A DNA stretch of 64,000 nucleotides from Carboxylicivirga sediminis (GTDB taxonomy: Bacteria; Bacteroidota; Bacteroidia; Bacteroidales; Marinilabiliaceae), in the NCBI RefSeq assembly GCF_018156225.1, contig NZ_JAGTAR010000009.1:1-64000 (forward strand), given 5' to 3'. Shown piece after piece: positions 44,313-52,541 of the stretch. Made by a program: the position numbers and the translations under genes. The number at the start of each line of letters is the position of its first letter. Within the stretch, counting starts at the first letter, position 1. The notes under the pieces were generated by a model, which worked only from the letters and a program-made list of their open reading frames with translations, made no database searches and was not told the origin of the DNA.

Positions 44313-45809
44313 TTAAAAGAAGCCGTAGCCCGATTTGTCTTTGGGCTTTTCGTCTTTTGGCATGTCCAGGTATTCGGCAAACATGCGCATCATCATCATA
44401 TCCATGATGTCGGGAGAATGGCCGATAATAGTCTTCATTTCATCCTTTGGAATAATACGGAGCTTACCGTCCATGTCTTTCTTGTCGCGTTTTATTGCGC
44501 GTCGTTCATTCATAATTAGCTCCCTGATGGTCTTATTGTTAAATTTTCGATTTGCCACCTCGGGGCTGATGTACATTAGGCCTTTATTGATGAGCTCGCC
44601 CAACTTATAGTACATCTGAGTTTTGCGATTGAAGTAGTTCTCGCCCATAATAGGCCTTGCACCGTTATTAAATGCAACAGCCGTTTCAATGAATCCATCG
44701 ATAAAGGAACCGGCTCCATCGTCATCATACACTATCTGGCTTTGTGGGATAGCGTATTTCTTAGCTAAATCCTTTAGTGCATTAATGATATCATTGCCCT
44801 TGGCAAGAGGCCAAATATCAATGTCTATGAGTCTGAAACCATCCCAAACGCCAATTATCAATAAGTCGGAACCCTTCAGTGCGACATCGGCAGTAATACA
44901 CTTGCGCCCGGGCTTTACAAATTCATTGGTGAAAGCATCTTTCATCTTCACGAAGTTGATGATATCAGTGCCATCGGTTCGAATCTTCCAGTTACCTTCG
45001 AGTAATTGAGCTTTGGCCGCTTCATCCTGAGCCAATAAGTTACCCAAATAGCCAGGGTCTTTCTTTAGCAACTCTTTGTTGTTGTAGATGCTACCAGGAA
45101 TAAATGTAGCCGACTTAACCAATGTTTTAGGGTCGGTGTCTGGCTCAGCTTTAAGTACCGTTTCAACAATATGGGGGCACCTATCAAGCACTTCTTGTTT
45201 AGAGTCGCCCCAAATGATGTTATCACCGTCTTTCAGAAAATAACGCAGCTTACCGGCTCGTTCTGGTATTGGATAGCCTGTGTCCTGATTAATCCACCAC
45301 TCGATAAAATCAGCTACCCAACTATCCGGATCGGGGTTGCAGGTTGCGCGAACATATGGTTTAATGCCGCAGGTTGAACGGTTACGAGAAAGCAGGTAGA
45401 AGAACATGCTTTTCGAAAAATGTGTCAACTCATCAAAAGCGATGAAAGCAATTTGTGAACCTTGCCAGTCGAGTACGTTCTTTTCATATTCGAGGTGTGA
45501 GAATTTAAGCTTTACCGGCTTATCGTGTTTGCCTGGGAATGTCCATTCAAGACTTGATTCGCGAGGATTACCGCCTACGATAGGGAATAGTAGCTTAGAA
45601 GTATCCCACAATCCACCCTCAGAGCGTATCTGTGGCGATGTACGACGAAAGATAACACCACCAAAGCCTTCAACGTTGATGTGGCGCAATGGCTCCATCA
45701 ACAAGGCAAATGTTTTACCGGCTCCTGCAGCACCTCCACCAATAGCTATATCGGCAGGAGTTGACAGGAAGTCCATCTGAAAGCCTTCTTGTGGTTTTAT
45801 TTCTTTCAT
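44313..45809 (-). CDS. Terminase large subunit
   Basis: A 498-aa packaging motor. The ATPase domain has Walker A IGGGAAGAGKT (23-33) and Walker B IAFDELTHF (near 122-130), with the SRNRSTCGIKPYVRATCNPD coupling region. The nuclease domain follows with ITADVALKGSDLLIIGVWD (about 297-315) and a conserved VYDDDGAGS (about 355). Length is normal. Its late motif lies 36 bases upstream, in the intergenic region shared with the divergent AbiC-like gene. Confidence 0.92.
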   Translation of the reverse strand: MKEIKPQEGFQMDFLSTPADIAIGGGAAGAGKTFALLMEPLRHINVEGFGGVIFRRTSPQIRSEGGLWDTSKLLFPIVGGNPRESSLEWTFPGKHDKPVKLKFSHLEYEKNVLDWQGSQIAFIAFDELTHFSKSMFFYLLSRNRSTCGIKPYVRATCNPDPDSWVADFIEWWINQDTGYPIPERAGKLRYFLKDGDNIIWGDSKQEVLDRCPHIVETVLKAEPDTDPKTLVKSATFIPGSIYNNKELLKKDPGYLGNLLAQDEAAKAQLLEGNWKIRTDGTDIINFVKMKDAFTNEFVKPGRKCITADVALKGSDLLIIGVWDGFRLIDIDIWPLAKGNDIINALKDLAKKYAIPQSQIVYDDDGAGSFIDGFIETAVAFNNGARPIMGENYFNRKTQMYYKLGELINKGLMYISPEVANRKFNNKTIRELIMNERRAIKRDKKDMDGKLRIIPKDEMKTIIGHSPDIMDMMMMRMFAEYLDMPKDEKPKDKSGYGFF

Positions 45810-45839
45810 TTGTGAGCACGGTAAATAATATTATATTTG
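45809..45839 (+). promoter_or_regulatory. Canonical Bacteroidota promoter of the AbiC-like gene
   Basis: TTTG at 45809-45812 (-33), a 19-base spacer and TATATTTG at 45832-45839 (-7) match the sigma-ABfr consensus. The ATG follows at 45866. Confidence 0.7.
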
Positions 45840-45845
45840 ATATTG

Positions 45846-45855
45846 TAAAATAGAA
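45846..45855 (-). promoter_or_regulatory. Late-motif copy (exact), terminase large subunit
   Basis: TTCTATTTTA on the minus strand, 36 bases before the TerL ATG. It also lies in the 5' leader of the divergent AbiC-like gene, so late transcription could interfere with it. Confidence 0.6.
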
Positions 45856-45865
45856 CCTCACAACT

Positions 45866-46663
45866 ATGAATGACGATAGAAAAGAAAGTGATGAAAACAA
45901 CGGCTTAAGACGCTGGGATAAATGGGCGCTTGGACTACTTGGCTTAGGTATGTTGTTATTAGCTGCACCTTGGTTATTAACTAAATCTGCCTGGCATGAG
46001 GCTTTAGACTTTACAAAAACTGGTCAAATAGGTGATACGATTGGGGGTATCACCGCACCATTTATGAGTCTTGTGGGAAGCGGCTTAGTTTATCTGTCGT
46101 TTCGCATGCAGGTTGAGATGAATCGGATTCAATTTAAAGCTATTAATAAGCAGTTTAAAAGAAATAATGATGAGGATAAAGAAGCTCGTTTTGGCAAATT
46201 ATTGGATTTAATAATGGTTTATAAAGAAAACTATAGTGAACGATATATTGGTTTGTTTTCTAATACCAGTAAAAAGGAGAGCATAACTTATACTCTAAAT
46301 AGTTTGTTAAATACCCTTAGTATGAGGTCTAATAATAACCTATTGACGACTCAGCTAAGTAGTGAAATTGTTCGATTAAATCTTAAGTATTCCTTTATTA
46401 GTTCTTTACTTGACTTGCATCGAAGAATTGAAATAGCTGATATAACAGAAAATGATATGTCAATTATAAAAGTGCAATTAGAGTTATTCTATTCAGATGT
46501 GGAAGCCTATAGCGGAGTTCATCGATGGATGGCTTACATAGATAGAATCGATTCTAGACTTACAAATGAAACAGATAAAAGCATCATTGAAATAATTACT
46601 AAACTGCAAAAGGCTCGAGATCAAATTCTTTCAACGTCTGAATATTTTAATCCAAATAGTTAA
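45866..46663 (+). CDS. Putative abortive infection protein (AbiC-like)
   Basis: A 265-aa protein with two N-terminal membrane segments (about 27-46 and 68-86). They flank and include the phrase TGQIGDTIGGITAPFMSLVG, characteristic of the putative AbiC family. A long helical domain follows (VEMNRIQFKAINKQFKRNN). Family members are linked to phage exclusion; the mechanism is unknown. It is inserted between TerS and TerL on the other strand, with its own promoter, and its stop overlaps the TerS stop by 4 bases. Confidence 0.7.
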   Translation: MNDDRKESDENNGLRRWDKWALGLLGLGMLLLAAPWLLTKSAWHEALDFTKTGQIGDTIGGITAPFMSLVGSGLVYLSFRMQVEMNRIQFKAINKQFKRNNDEDKEARFGKLLDLIMVYKENYSERYIGLFSNTSKKESITYTLNSLLNTLSMRSNNNLLTTQLSSEIVRLNLKYSFISSLLDLHRRIEIADITENDMSIIKVQLELFYSDVEAYSGVHRWMAYIDRIDSRLTNETDKSIIEIITKLQKARDQILSTSEYFNPNS

Positions 46664-47124
46664 TCATTCTTCACATCGCGCCCATTAGATGGTAGCATAA
46701 CAACGGCAGCTTGCATTTCTTTACCTCCGGATGTATGGTCAATCTTTTCGCGCCATTGTTCAGGCTTACGGTTCTTCAACCAAAAAGCAATAGCGCCAAC
46801 ATCGGGAGGCACACGCTTGATGGTTTTCTTGGTTTTAACAGGTGTTGGCTTACCTGTTTTGGGATCTTTCTCATACTCGGTTGATACCTCTTCATATTCG
46901 AAACCAAGGGCTCGTTTAAGAAGTGCATTCTCCACATCTGCATCCACAGGGGCCTTTCCTCTTTTTATGGCGTCTAAAAAGTCTACATGTTGTTTTTGAT
47001 AGCGATAATAGGCAGCACGGCTTATACCTAATTTTTCTGCTATTTGCTCATCATTTAGGCCATCTCTTGCATATCCTTCAGCAAGCTTCGGAAAAGTTGC
47101 GCTATCGTATTTAGGTTTTGCCAT
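46660..47124 (-). CDS. Terminase small subunit
   Basis: A 154-aa protein with an N-terminal helix-turn-helix (GLNDEQIAEKLGISRAAYYR, about 18-37), then DAIKRGKAPVDADVENALL, typical of TerS. It recognises the packaging start and loads TerL. The C-terminal third (IAFWLKNRKPEQWREK) is also family-like. TerL is split from it by the + strand AbiC-like gene. It follows the ParB-like gene by 19 bases. Confidence 0.85.
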   Translation of the reverse strand: MAKPKYDSATFPKLAEGYARDGLNDEQIAEKLGISRAAYYRYQKQHVDFLDAIKRGKAPVDADVENALLKRALGFEYEEVSTEYEKDPKTGKPTPVKTKKTIKRVPPDVGAIAFWLKNRKPEQWREKIDHTSGGKEMQAAVVMLPSNGRDVKND

Positions 47125-47143
47125 TTAAACTTCTGTTCCTTGT

Positions 47144-47731
47144 TTATTCACTCATTTTCGCCTCATGTCCTTCAGATAGAAGCTGGTTATATAAGTCCTT
47201 GGCCTCATCTGCTGAATCAAAATCAACATACACACGAATCACCGCTTTATCGATAGGCTCTTCTTCCTCTTCTTCCGGTGGTTCCGGAAAGTGAATATCA
47301 AGGCCCCAATCTTCGAGTTCTTCTTGATTCCACTCATTAGCTAACATATCCATATCCCAGGAGCCGAAACCTACATTATCAACGATGATAAAGCGCTTCT
47401 TTTCTTCTTCAGAGAGGTCTGAAGCATCCATCACCCATTCATCAGGGATTATACCTTTGAAGATAGGTTCGAGCAGCTTGATATTATCGCTTTTATTGGC
47501 TGCTTTTAATCGTTCAAGTACAACATCCCGACCAAGTGTTTTTATCTCCAATAAGGCCCTTAAACGCATATTACCGCCAAGGCTTTCATTGTTGCTTTTG
47601 CTATCAAACACAATAGGCCGTTTGCTCATCATTTTTGGAAACTCGATAATGGAGCGGACTAAATCTTCAAACTTATCGTCTTTGATATAGCGAGGATTGC
47701 CCTCTTTAGGCTTGAGGTCGGATAGTTTCAT
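47144..47731 (-). CDS. ParB/sulfiredoxin-fold (ParB-N-like) phage protein
   Basis: A 195-aa protein with the ParB N-domain pattern: LSDLKPKEGNPRYIKDD (3-19), RPIVFDSKSN, GGNMRLRAL (52-60). Then comes an acidic linker (PEPPEEEEEEP) and a C-terminal RVYVDFDS domain. In phages such proteins precede terminases and may act as DNA-binding or CTP-dependent factors. An exact late motif lies 13 bases before the ATG; this is the first gene of the packaging block. Confidence 0.8.
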   Translation of the reverse strand: MKLSDLKPKEGNPRYIKDDKFEDLVRSIIEFPKMMSKRPIVFDSKSNNESLGGNMRLRALLEIKTLGRDVVLERLKAANKSDNIKLLEPIFKGIIPDEWVMDASDLSEEEKKRFIIVDNVGFGSWDMDMLANEWNQEELEDWGLDIHFPEPPEEEEEEPIDKAVIRVYVDFDSADEAKDLYNQLLSEGHEAKMSE

Positions 47732-47744
47732 TAGTACTTTCCAA

Positions 47745-47754
47745 TAAAATAGAA
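47745..47754 (-). promoter_or_regulatory. Late-motif copy (exact), packaging block
   Basis: TTCTATTTTA on the minus strand, 13 bases before the ATG at 47731. Confidence 0.65.
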
Positions 47755-47911
47755 GCTATCACAAACAGCAGTAGAGTAGGTTTAAAATTGGAAGATTAAC
47801 TGAGTTAACGGTGTACAAGATTTTACCGTGTTAATGTAAAGAATATTACAATTGGTAAAAGACTCGATAATTATAGAGGTTTTTTGGGAAATTGTTTTCT
47901 ACTTTCGAGGC

Positions 47912-48022
47912 ATGGACCGCAGGATAAAATTAGAGATCCAAATGCTAGGCATAAGGATCTCTTTCAAAGTTTCATTGGAACACTTATTGTTCCTCGTGTT
48001 TGTCCTTTCCTACATGTTGTGA
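47912..48022 (+). CDS. Small hydrophobic peptide (36 aa)
   Basis: An ORF starting MDRRIKLEIQMLGIRISFKV, then a hydrophobic end (LEHLLFLVFVLSYML). A TACTTTCG near-(-7) box lies just before it and a strong hairpin terminator shortly after it, so it could be an independent small gene. There is no homology recall; the call rests on context. Confidence 0.4.
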   Translation: MDRRIKLEIQMLGIRISFKVSLEHLLFLVFVLSYML

Positions 48023-48042
48023 TATCCTTGTAGGATGTTGAA

Positions 48043-48072
48043 TATAAAGGTGGATGGAGGTCCACCTTTATT
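48043..48072 (+). terminator. Terminator hairpin
   Basis: TAAAGGTGGA, loop TGGAGG, TCCACCTTTA: a perfect stem followed by TTCTTT. It ends the 36-aa gene unit. Confidence 0.8.
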
Positions 48073-48097
48073 CTTTACAAATATATTGTAAAGAAGT

Positions 48098-48105
48098 TAA
48101 CTTTG
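48098..48105 (+). promoter_or_regulatory. -7 box of the 48135 gene
   Basis: TAACTTTG fits TAnnTTTG, 29 bases before the ATG. The -33 element is weak. Confidence 0.45.
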
Positions 48106-48134
48106 GCAAATAATTATTTGATGTTCATCAAAAT

Positions 48135-48440
48135 ATGCAGCACACTATCAAAAAAGTCATTGACGCTGAATTTGCAGCAAATAGCATGGAGGTAACATGT
48201 AAGGTAGAGCCGTACATCTGGCAACACAATATACCCACAGATTATCGTACTAAATTACTATTTAGAGGCGGTCAGATTTTTATGGAGATCATCTGTAAGG
48301 CTCAACGGCCATTTGTGCCAAAAATGAAGCCTAATGCACCGATTGAGCCACATAAACTTATTAAGCTATGCGAGATAGTACAGGAGGCTTTTAAGGAGCT
48401 GGAGAGAAAGAGTGAGGAGGGAGAAGGGCAGTTTAGATAA
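48135..48440 (+). CDS. Hypothetical protein (moron)
   Basis: A 101-aa soluble protein with no known family. It is mixed alpha/beta (TCKVEPYIWQHNIPTDY) with a charged helical C-terminus. It has a -7 box upstream and lies 44 bases before the secreted nuclease gene; the two may be co-transcribed. Confidence 0.5.
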   Translation: MQHTIKKVIDAEFAANSMEVTCKVEPYIWQHNIPTDYRTKLLFRGGQIFMEIICKAQRPFVPKMKPNAPIEPHKLIKLCEIVQEAFKELERKSEEGEGQFR

Positions 48441-48484
48441 AAAATTTATATATTAAACACCGCAAAAACTTAATCACTCCAGTT

Positions 48485-49507
48485 ATGAGAAATACACTCG
48501 TGATAATCTTGTTATTATGGTCCAGTATCCTGGTTTCGCAAATACCAGCAGGCTATTATGATAATGCTGATGGTAAAACTAAAAACGAACTAAAGGCGGC
48601 ACTAAATACCATTATCAAAGGACATACGGAATACTCTTATACATCAACAAATACTGATACATGGGATATTCTTAAAGAGTCAGATAGGGATCCAAATAAC
48701 GCAGATAACGTAATTTATTTTTACACTGGCCGTAGTGAAAACGCTGCCCAAGAATACAATAGTGGCTCAGGATGGAGTCGAGAGCATGTATGGGCTAAGT
48801 CCAGAGGTGATTTCGGCACCACCAAAGGACCCGGTACTGATTGTCATCATTTACGGCCGGCTGATATTTCCGTTAATTCAACACGTTCCAACCGGGCATT
48901 CGCTGAAGGCGGTGATGAAGTGTGGGATAATGGTGTCTTTACCGGATGTTACAAAGGGGCTACAGACTTCACCTTTGAGCCAAGGGATGCAGTGAAAGGT
49001 GATGTGGCTCGGATGATATTTTATATGGTCGTTAGATATGAAGGCGAGGGTGACGAACCTGATTTGGAATTGACAGAGCAGATTCTCCCAAGTACTGACA
49101 AACAGCCGATACATGGAGTTGGTAGTGTCTTACTCAAGTGGCATTTAAATGACCCTGTTGATGATTTTGAGAGAAACAGAAACGAAGTAGTCTATTCATA
49201 CCAGGGCAATAGAAACCCATTTATTGATCATCCTGAATACGCTGAATTGATTTGGGATATTCAGAATGATATCAAAGAAGTAAGGGGCGGTGCATATAAA
49301 GTGTTCTTTAATAATGGAGCAGTTGAAATAGAATCCAACACCCAGTTGGTAAATTCTATTGAGGTGTTCACGATTTCCGGAAAAAAGGTCTACGCCAAGA
49401 ATAATATAAGCACTATGGCATACAACATGCCGTTAAAGCTCGAATCGGCAAGTATTTATTTGGTTCGAGTTAACCAGGAAGAGGTGTTTAGGATTTGCCC
49501 AAGATAA
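48485..49507 (+). CDS. Secreted EndA/NucM-type endonuclease with T9SS sorting tail
   Basis: A 340-aa protein. A signal peptide (about 1-19) is followed by an endonuclease I (beta-beta-alpha metal) domain: SREHVWAKSRGDFG (H101), TDCHHLRPAD (119-128), N131 and RSNRAF. The last 75 residues (KVFFNNGAVEIES, then IEVFTISGKKVYAK) are a type IX secretion sorting domain that ends KLESASIYLVRV. It would be exported to the surface or medium and cut DNA non-specifically. It is a host-type gene carried in a prophage. Confidence 0.85.
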   Translation: MRNTLVIILLLWSSILVSQIPAGYYDNADGKTKNELKAALNTIIKGHTEYSYTSTNTDTWDILKESDRDPNNADNVIYFYTGRSENAAQEYNSGSGWSREHVWAKSRGDFGTTKGPGTDCHHLRPADISVNSTRSNRAFAEGGDEVWDNGVFTGCYKGATDFTFEPRDAVKGDVARMIFYMVVRYEGEGDEPDLELTEQILPSTDKQPIHGVGSVLLKWHLNDPVDDFERNRNEVVYSYQGNRNPFIDHPEYAELIWDIQNDIKEVRGGAYKVFFNNGAVEIESNTQLVNSIEVFTISGKKVYAKNNISTMAYNMPLKLESASIYLVRVNQEEVFRICPR

Positions 49508-49571
49508 AGAGGGATAGGGACAAAATCGCTAACTCTTTGCAATTACGCGTATAAACGCGCCATGCAGGTTA

Positions 49572-50413
49572 GTTGTAGCCCATTGACAGATTCACGAAAT
49601 TCAATACACAAATAATATAATGTAAGAAATGAGCAACTTCAAAGATATTACAGTTTCATTTGCAAATCTTGTAAAATCAAGAGGAAAGAATCCTTTTTAT
49701 GGGACTCTTGTATTAGTTTATATTTTTAGAAACTATAAAGAAATATATCAGTTATTCTTTATTAAACAGACAACACTTTCTTCGAGATTAGAAATATTAG
49801 ATACTTTATTAAGCTCAGAGGTATTCGTTAAGGAATTATCTAAGACTATTCTAGTGACTTTTGCAGCGATGTTAGTATCATATGTTCTAATTAATTTAAG
49901 TGAATTACTAAAAGGAGTATTTAAAAATGTAATTAATGTTTGGGTTTCTAAACTAATTGATTTGATTACAGATAAAACGAATACATACAGCAAGGATGAT
50001 TATAATGAGCTAAATGACTTAAAGAATGATTTTGAAAAACGATATAATGCAGAACGAGAAAAGCGTCTAAGAAGTGAGAATGAGGTTGATGAACTTGAAA
50101 AAAGAGTAAAGGAATTACTTAATCCTGACGAATTTAATTCTATTTTGCATAAAAAGATTAGTGATAAAAATTTAATTAATCCATTTAGGACAATTAGAGA
50201 TTTGGTTAATGAGAAAAAACCTTTGGTGAATTTTCCTCCAGAAGAAAATCAACTTTTAGAAATTCTTAAAAAAGAAAGAGTTATAAAACTAATAGATGAA
50301 AAGAACAGAATATATGACTTCACAAATCCTAAAGGTGAAAGTTATGTTGAGTTTTTCAACAATTGGGAAGATAGTCCTTCAGCCTTAGGGATAAATTAAC
50401 AACGGGCTACAAC
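49572..50413. repeat. Inverted GTTGTAGCCC / GGGCTACAAC pair
   Basis: A perfect 10-bp inverted pair (49572-49581 and 50404-50413) flanks the 49629-50399 gene, as expected where the end of one attC-like site and the start of the next bracket a cassette. Confidence 0.55.
49629..50399 (+). CDS. Membrane/coiled-coil protein (cassette 1)
   Basis: A 256-aa AT-rich gene. One or two membrane segments (about 24-45 and 72-93) are followed by a coiled coil (about 130-165; EVDELEKRVKELL) and a C-terminal domain with a winged-helix-like end (LKKERVIKLIDEKNRIYDF). Similar layouts occur in membrane-anchored effector or sensor proteins, but no family is named. It lacks a nearby terminator and sits between inverted attC-like arms. 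Confidence 0.55.
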   Translation: MSNFKDITVSFANLVKSRGKNPFYGTLVLVYIFRNYKEIYQLFFIKQTTLSSRLEILDTLLSSEVFVKELSKTILVTFAAMLVSYVLINLSELLKGVFKNVINVWVSKLIDLITDKTNTYSKDDYNELNDLKNDFEKRYNAEREKRLRSENEVDELEKRVKELLNPDEFNSILHKKISDKNLINPFRTIRDLVNEKKPLVNFPPEENQLLEILKKERVIKLIDEKNRIYDFTNPKGESYVEFFNNWEDSPSALGIN

Positions 50414-50535
50414 ACGCTAGTATAAAGCATATGGCGCAGGAGGTTTTAATAATTTAGTGTGCCAGAGGAGTTTTGGGAGTTTTGGTTAGTTAAATTGCCA
50501 TACGCATCATCTAGCCACCATTATACCCAATTGAA
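50397..50535. repeat. attC-like imperfect inverted repeat 1
   Basis: The left arm GCTAG...GC.TATGGC (50416-50435) pairs with the right arm GCCATA.GC...CTAGC (50497-50515), with unpaired bases, giving a long hairpin with bulges as in integron attC sites. It fills the whole gap between two cassette-like genes. Confidence 0.45.
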
Positions 50536-50565
50536 TGAGACGCAACAGGAATAAACAATTTAGTA

Positions 50566-51339
50566 ATGAACCTATTAGAATTATTAATTAAGACAAAATT
50601 AGACTTAACGAAACTAATTGTTATTCGAAGTGGTGGCGATGCATCTGTTTATTCGGATATTGCAATTAGACCTATAGATTTCTTGAAATTTGCAAAGGAA
50701 GATTTACGTGCGGAAAATGACCGGGGGATTATTAATGCACTCTCAAATGCAAAAAGGGCAATTGATTGTCAAATTGATATCATTCTAGACGATATTGGAA
50801 TTAATTATACGGAAATTCAGGATTCAGTAACTCCTTTCATTAATTGTTTTGAGGATAAAAATGACTTATCATATAAATTAAAAATAGTACAAGGACTAAA
50901 TCTAGCGCCAGGATTTGTAATTGGTAAGTATAGAACTTTGCGTAACAAGCTTGAACACTTATATGAGATCCCAACAATTGAAGAAGTTAAAGAAGCCATA
51001 GATATTGCAGAGCTTTTCGTACGGTCAATCACAGGATATTATAACAGCCGACTAAATGATTTTTATATAACAGACGAGAAAAATTATTTGAAGGACTTTG
51101 ATTATAAGAAAGGTTATGAGATTTCCTTCAGAGGTGGTAAGTTCAATATTTGCGAAATGGATAATAAAAATAGAATTAATGAAATTGATTTGACCCCAAA
51201 AGACTCAGCTTATTTTGGCTTAGTTCGCGTAATGAATTCTTTTGATGATTCTTTTGAGGTGATAGAATCTTTAAAGATTTTAATGTCATTACTAAATCAT
51301 CCAATGCCGATTAAACACATAAAAGCTACAGTATATTAA
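50566..51339 (+). CDS. HEPN-like domain protein (cassette 2)
   Basis: A 257-aa protein. The helical N-terminal half ends in RTLRNKLEHLYEIPTIEEVK, containing R126-N-x3-H131, the RX4-6H signature of HEPN RNases, followed by the usual helix (AIDIAELFVRSITGYY). The C-terminal part is unrecognised. Many HEPN proteins are RNases in toxin-antitoxin and anti-phage systems; no antitoxin partner is evident here. AT-rich, between attC-like repeats. Confidence 0.6.
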   Translation: MNLLELLIKTKLDLTKLIVIRSGGDASVYSDIAIRPIDFLKFAKEDLRAENDRGIINALSNAKRAIDCQIDIILDDIGINYTEIQDSVTPFINCFEDKNDLSYKLKIVQGLNLAPGFVIGKYRTLRNKLEHLYEIPTIEEVKEAIDIAELFVRSITGYYNSRLNDFYITDEKNYLKDFDYKKGYEISFRGGKFNICEMDNKNRINEIDLTPKDSAYFGLVRVMNSFDDSFEVIESLKILMSLLNHPMPIKHIKATVY

Positions 51340-51344
51340 AAAGA

Positions 51345-51476
51345 GGGCGCACACAATGTATATAGCAAATAGGCGTGACCCTAGTATAATCAAGGGTTTT
51401 AGTTTGCCTCAACTTCATCTCTGTTTGATAGGTTTGAAGCACGCAATCGCCTACTTGCCATATGCCTACCGTTAAC
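51345..51476. repeat. attC-like imperfect inverted repeat 2
   Basis: TATATAGCAAATAGGCG (51359-51375) and CGCCTACTTGCCATATG (51448-51464) match at 14 of 17 paired positions. The right arm shares TTGCCATAyGC with the right arm of repeat 1 and ends in GTTAAC next to the methyltransferase stop. Confidence 0.5.
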
Positions 51477-52026
51477 TTTCCACCATCACATCGCACTCCA
51501 CCTCATTGCCCCAAACATGCCAACCAAGAGGTGCAGTTCTGGCAAACATTTCAAGTCGGTTAAGTCCGTTTTTCACCTTTTCATCAATGCGTTCACGAAA
51601 TATTGAGGGCTTCTGTGAATGCTTGCCGGTGTAGTTTTCGGTGACTACGGTGTATTGATTCTTCTTATTTCCATTGTAGAGGCTCATATAATTGCCTTTT
51701 CCGAATAAAAGAAGGTATTCAGCATCAGTCATGCCGTGAGGGCCACAAACGCCATGTGGAGAGCCTGAGCCTTTAGTCTTGCACCACACAGAATCAACGC
51801 GGATGTACTTAAAGCCCCAGGCGTCAGCTACTTTGTTTGCGTCCATCATAAAGGGTGAAGTCGCCCACATGAATAGAAAACAATCATCATGTGCAGGTAC
51901 TTTTAATTGGCACATTTCCTTAATGGTCATGCTTGGATAAGGCAATTCACCAAATTTGCCACTTCTGGCACCCTTACTGCCATATTTCCAAGGAGGATCT
52001 GCGTAGATAATCTCATATTGATTCAT
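51472..52026 (-). CDS. MT-A70-family adenine DNA methyltransferase
   Basis: A 184-aa methyltransferase with the catalytic DPPW (D10-P-P-W13) in YEIIYADPPWKYG and the FMWATSPFM and EYLLLFGKG phrases of phage MT-A70 enzymes. It would methylate adenine N6 in phage or host DNA, often to evade restriction. It overlaps the upstream gene by 4 bases and returns to the minus-strand phage backbone after the + cassettes. Confidence 0.88.
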   Translation of the reverse strand: MNQYEIIYADPPWKYGSKGARSGKFGELPYPSMTIKEMCQLKVPAHDDCFLFMWATSPFMMDANKVADAWGFKYIRVDSVWCKTKGSGSPHGVCGPHGMTDAEYLLLFGKGNYMSLYNGNKKNQYTVVTENYTGKHSQKPSIFRERIDEKVKNGLNRLEMFARTAPLGWHVWGNEVECDVMVES

Positions 52027-52280
52027 GACATTGTACTTTTATAAGCCAATCGATATACATCATATTTCTTCGCTATAACATAGAATTCAAAGAAGCTGTC
52101 GGTGTTTGGTTGAACATTGGGCACGTGTATTACTCTGAATTTCTCGTTATCGTAGGTGTGTTCTTCAATTTCAATATGGCTATTGAAATGCTCTTTCAAC
52201 GAAGCCAGGAGTAAACGTAAAAAATCTACTCCAAAAGCTTGTTGAATTTTTTGCTGGTTCCGTAGGGCATAGCGTGGCAT
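52023..52280 (-). CDS. Hypothetical phage protein
   Basis: An 85-aa mixed alpha/beta protein directly upstream of the methyltransferase (ATGA overlap). No recognised motif. The coupling suggests a small accessory of the methyltransferase or simple operon packing. Bases 52281-52541 hold no gene that I can support; they contain AT-rich sequence with promoter-like stretches for the + genes. Confidence 0.55.
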   Translation of the reverse strand: MPRYALRNQQKIQQAFGVDFLRLLLASLKEHFNSHIEIEEHTYDNEKFRVIHVPNVQPNTDSFFEFYVIAKKYDVYRLAYKSTMS

Positions 52281-52541
52281 GCAGTTTTAAGTTTATTCAT
52301 TTGCTAGATGCGTTTTACTAGATGGTTGACATTGCTTAAATAATTTCGGAATATTGTAGTCTTATTTCTACATCGGGATAATATTGGTAAGCGTTTATCT
52401 GACGTGTCAATTGGTGATTGTATAATGTTATGCCATTTTTACAATTATTAACTATTATCCTATTATCTAAAATATTCATAACAGGTTAGGACTTACCAAA
52501 TTCATTAGCTAAAGTAAATAGTTAACCTAAAGACTTATGTC

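Noticed and set aside
47803-47840. TTAACGGT...ACCGTGTTAA imperfect inverted repeat
   Set aside because: One bulge, AT-rich loop, no T-run and no clear gene to serve; kept only as a possible weak operator.
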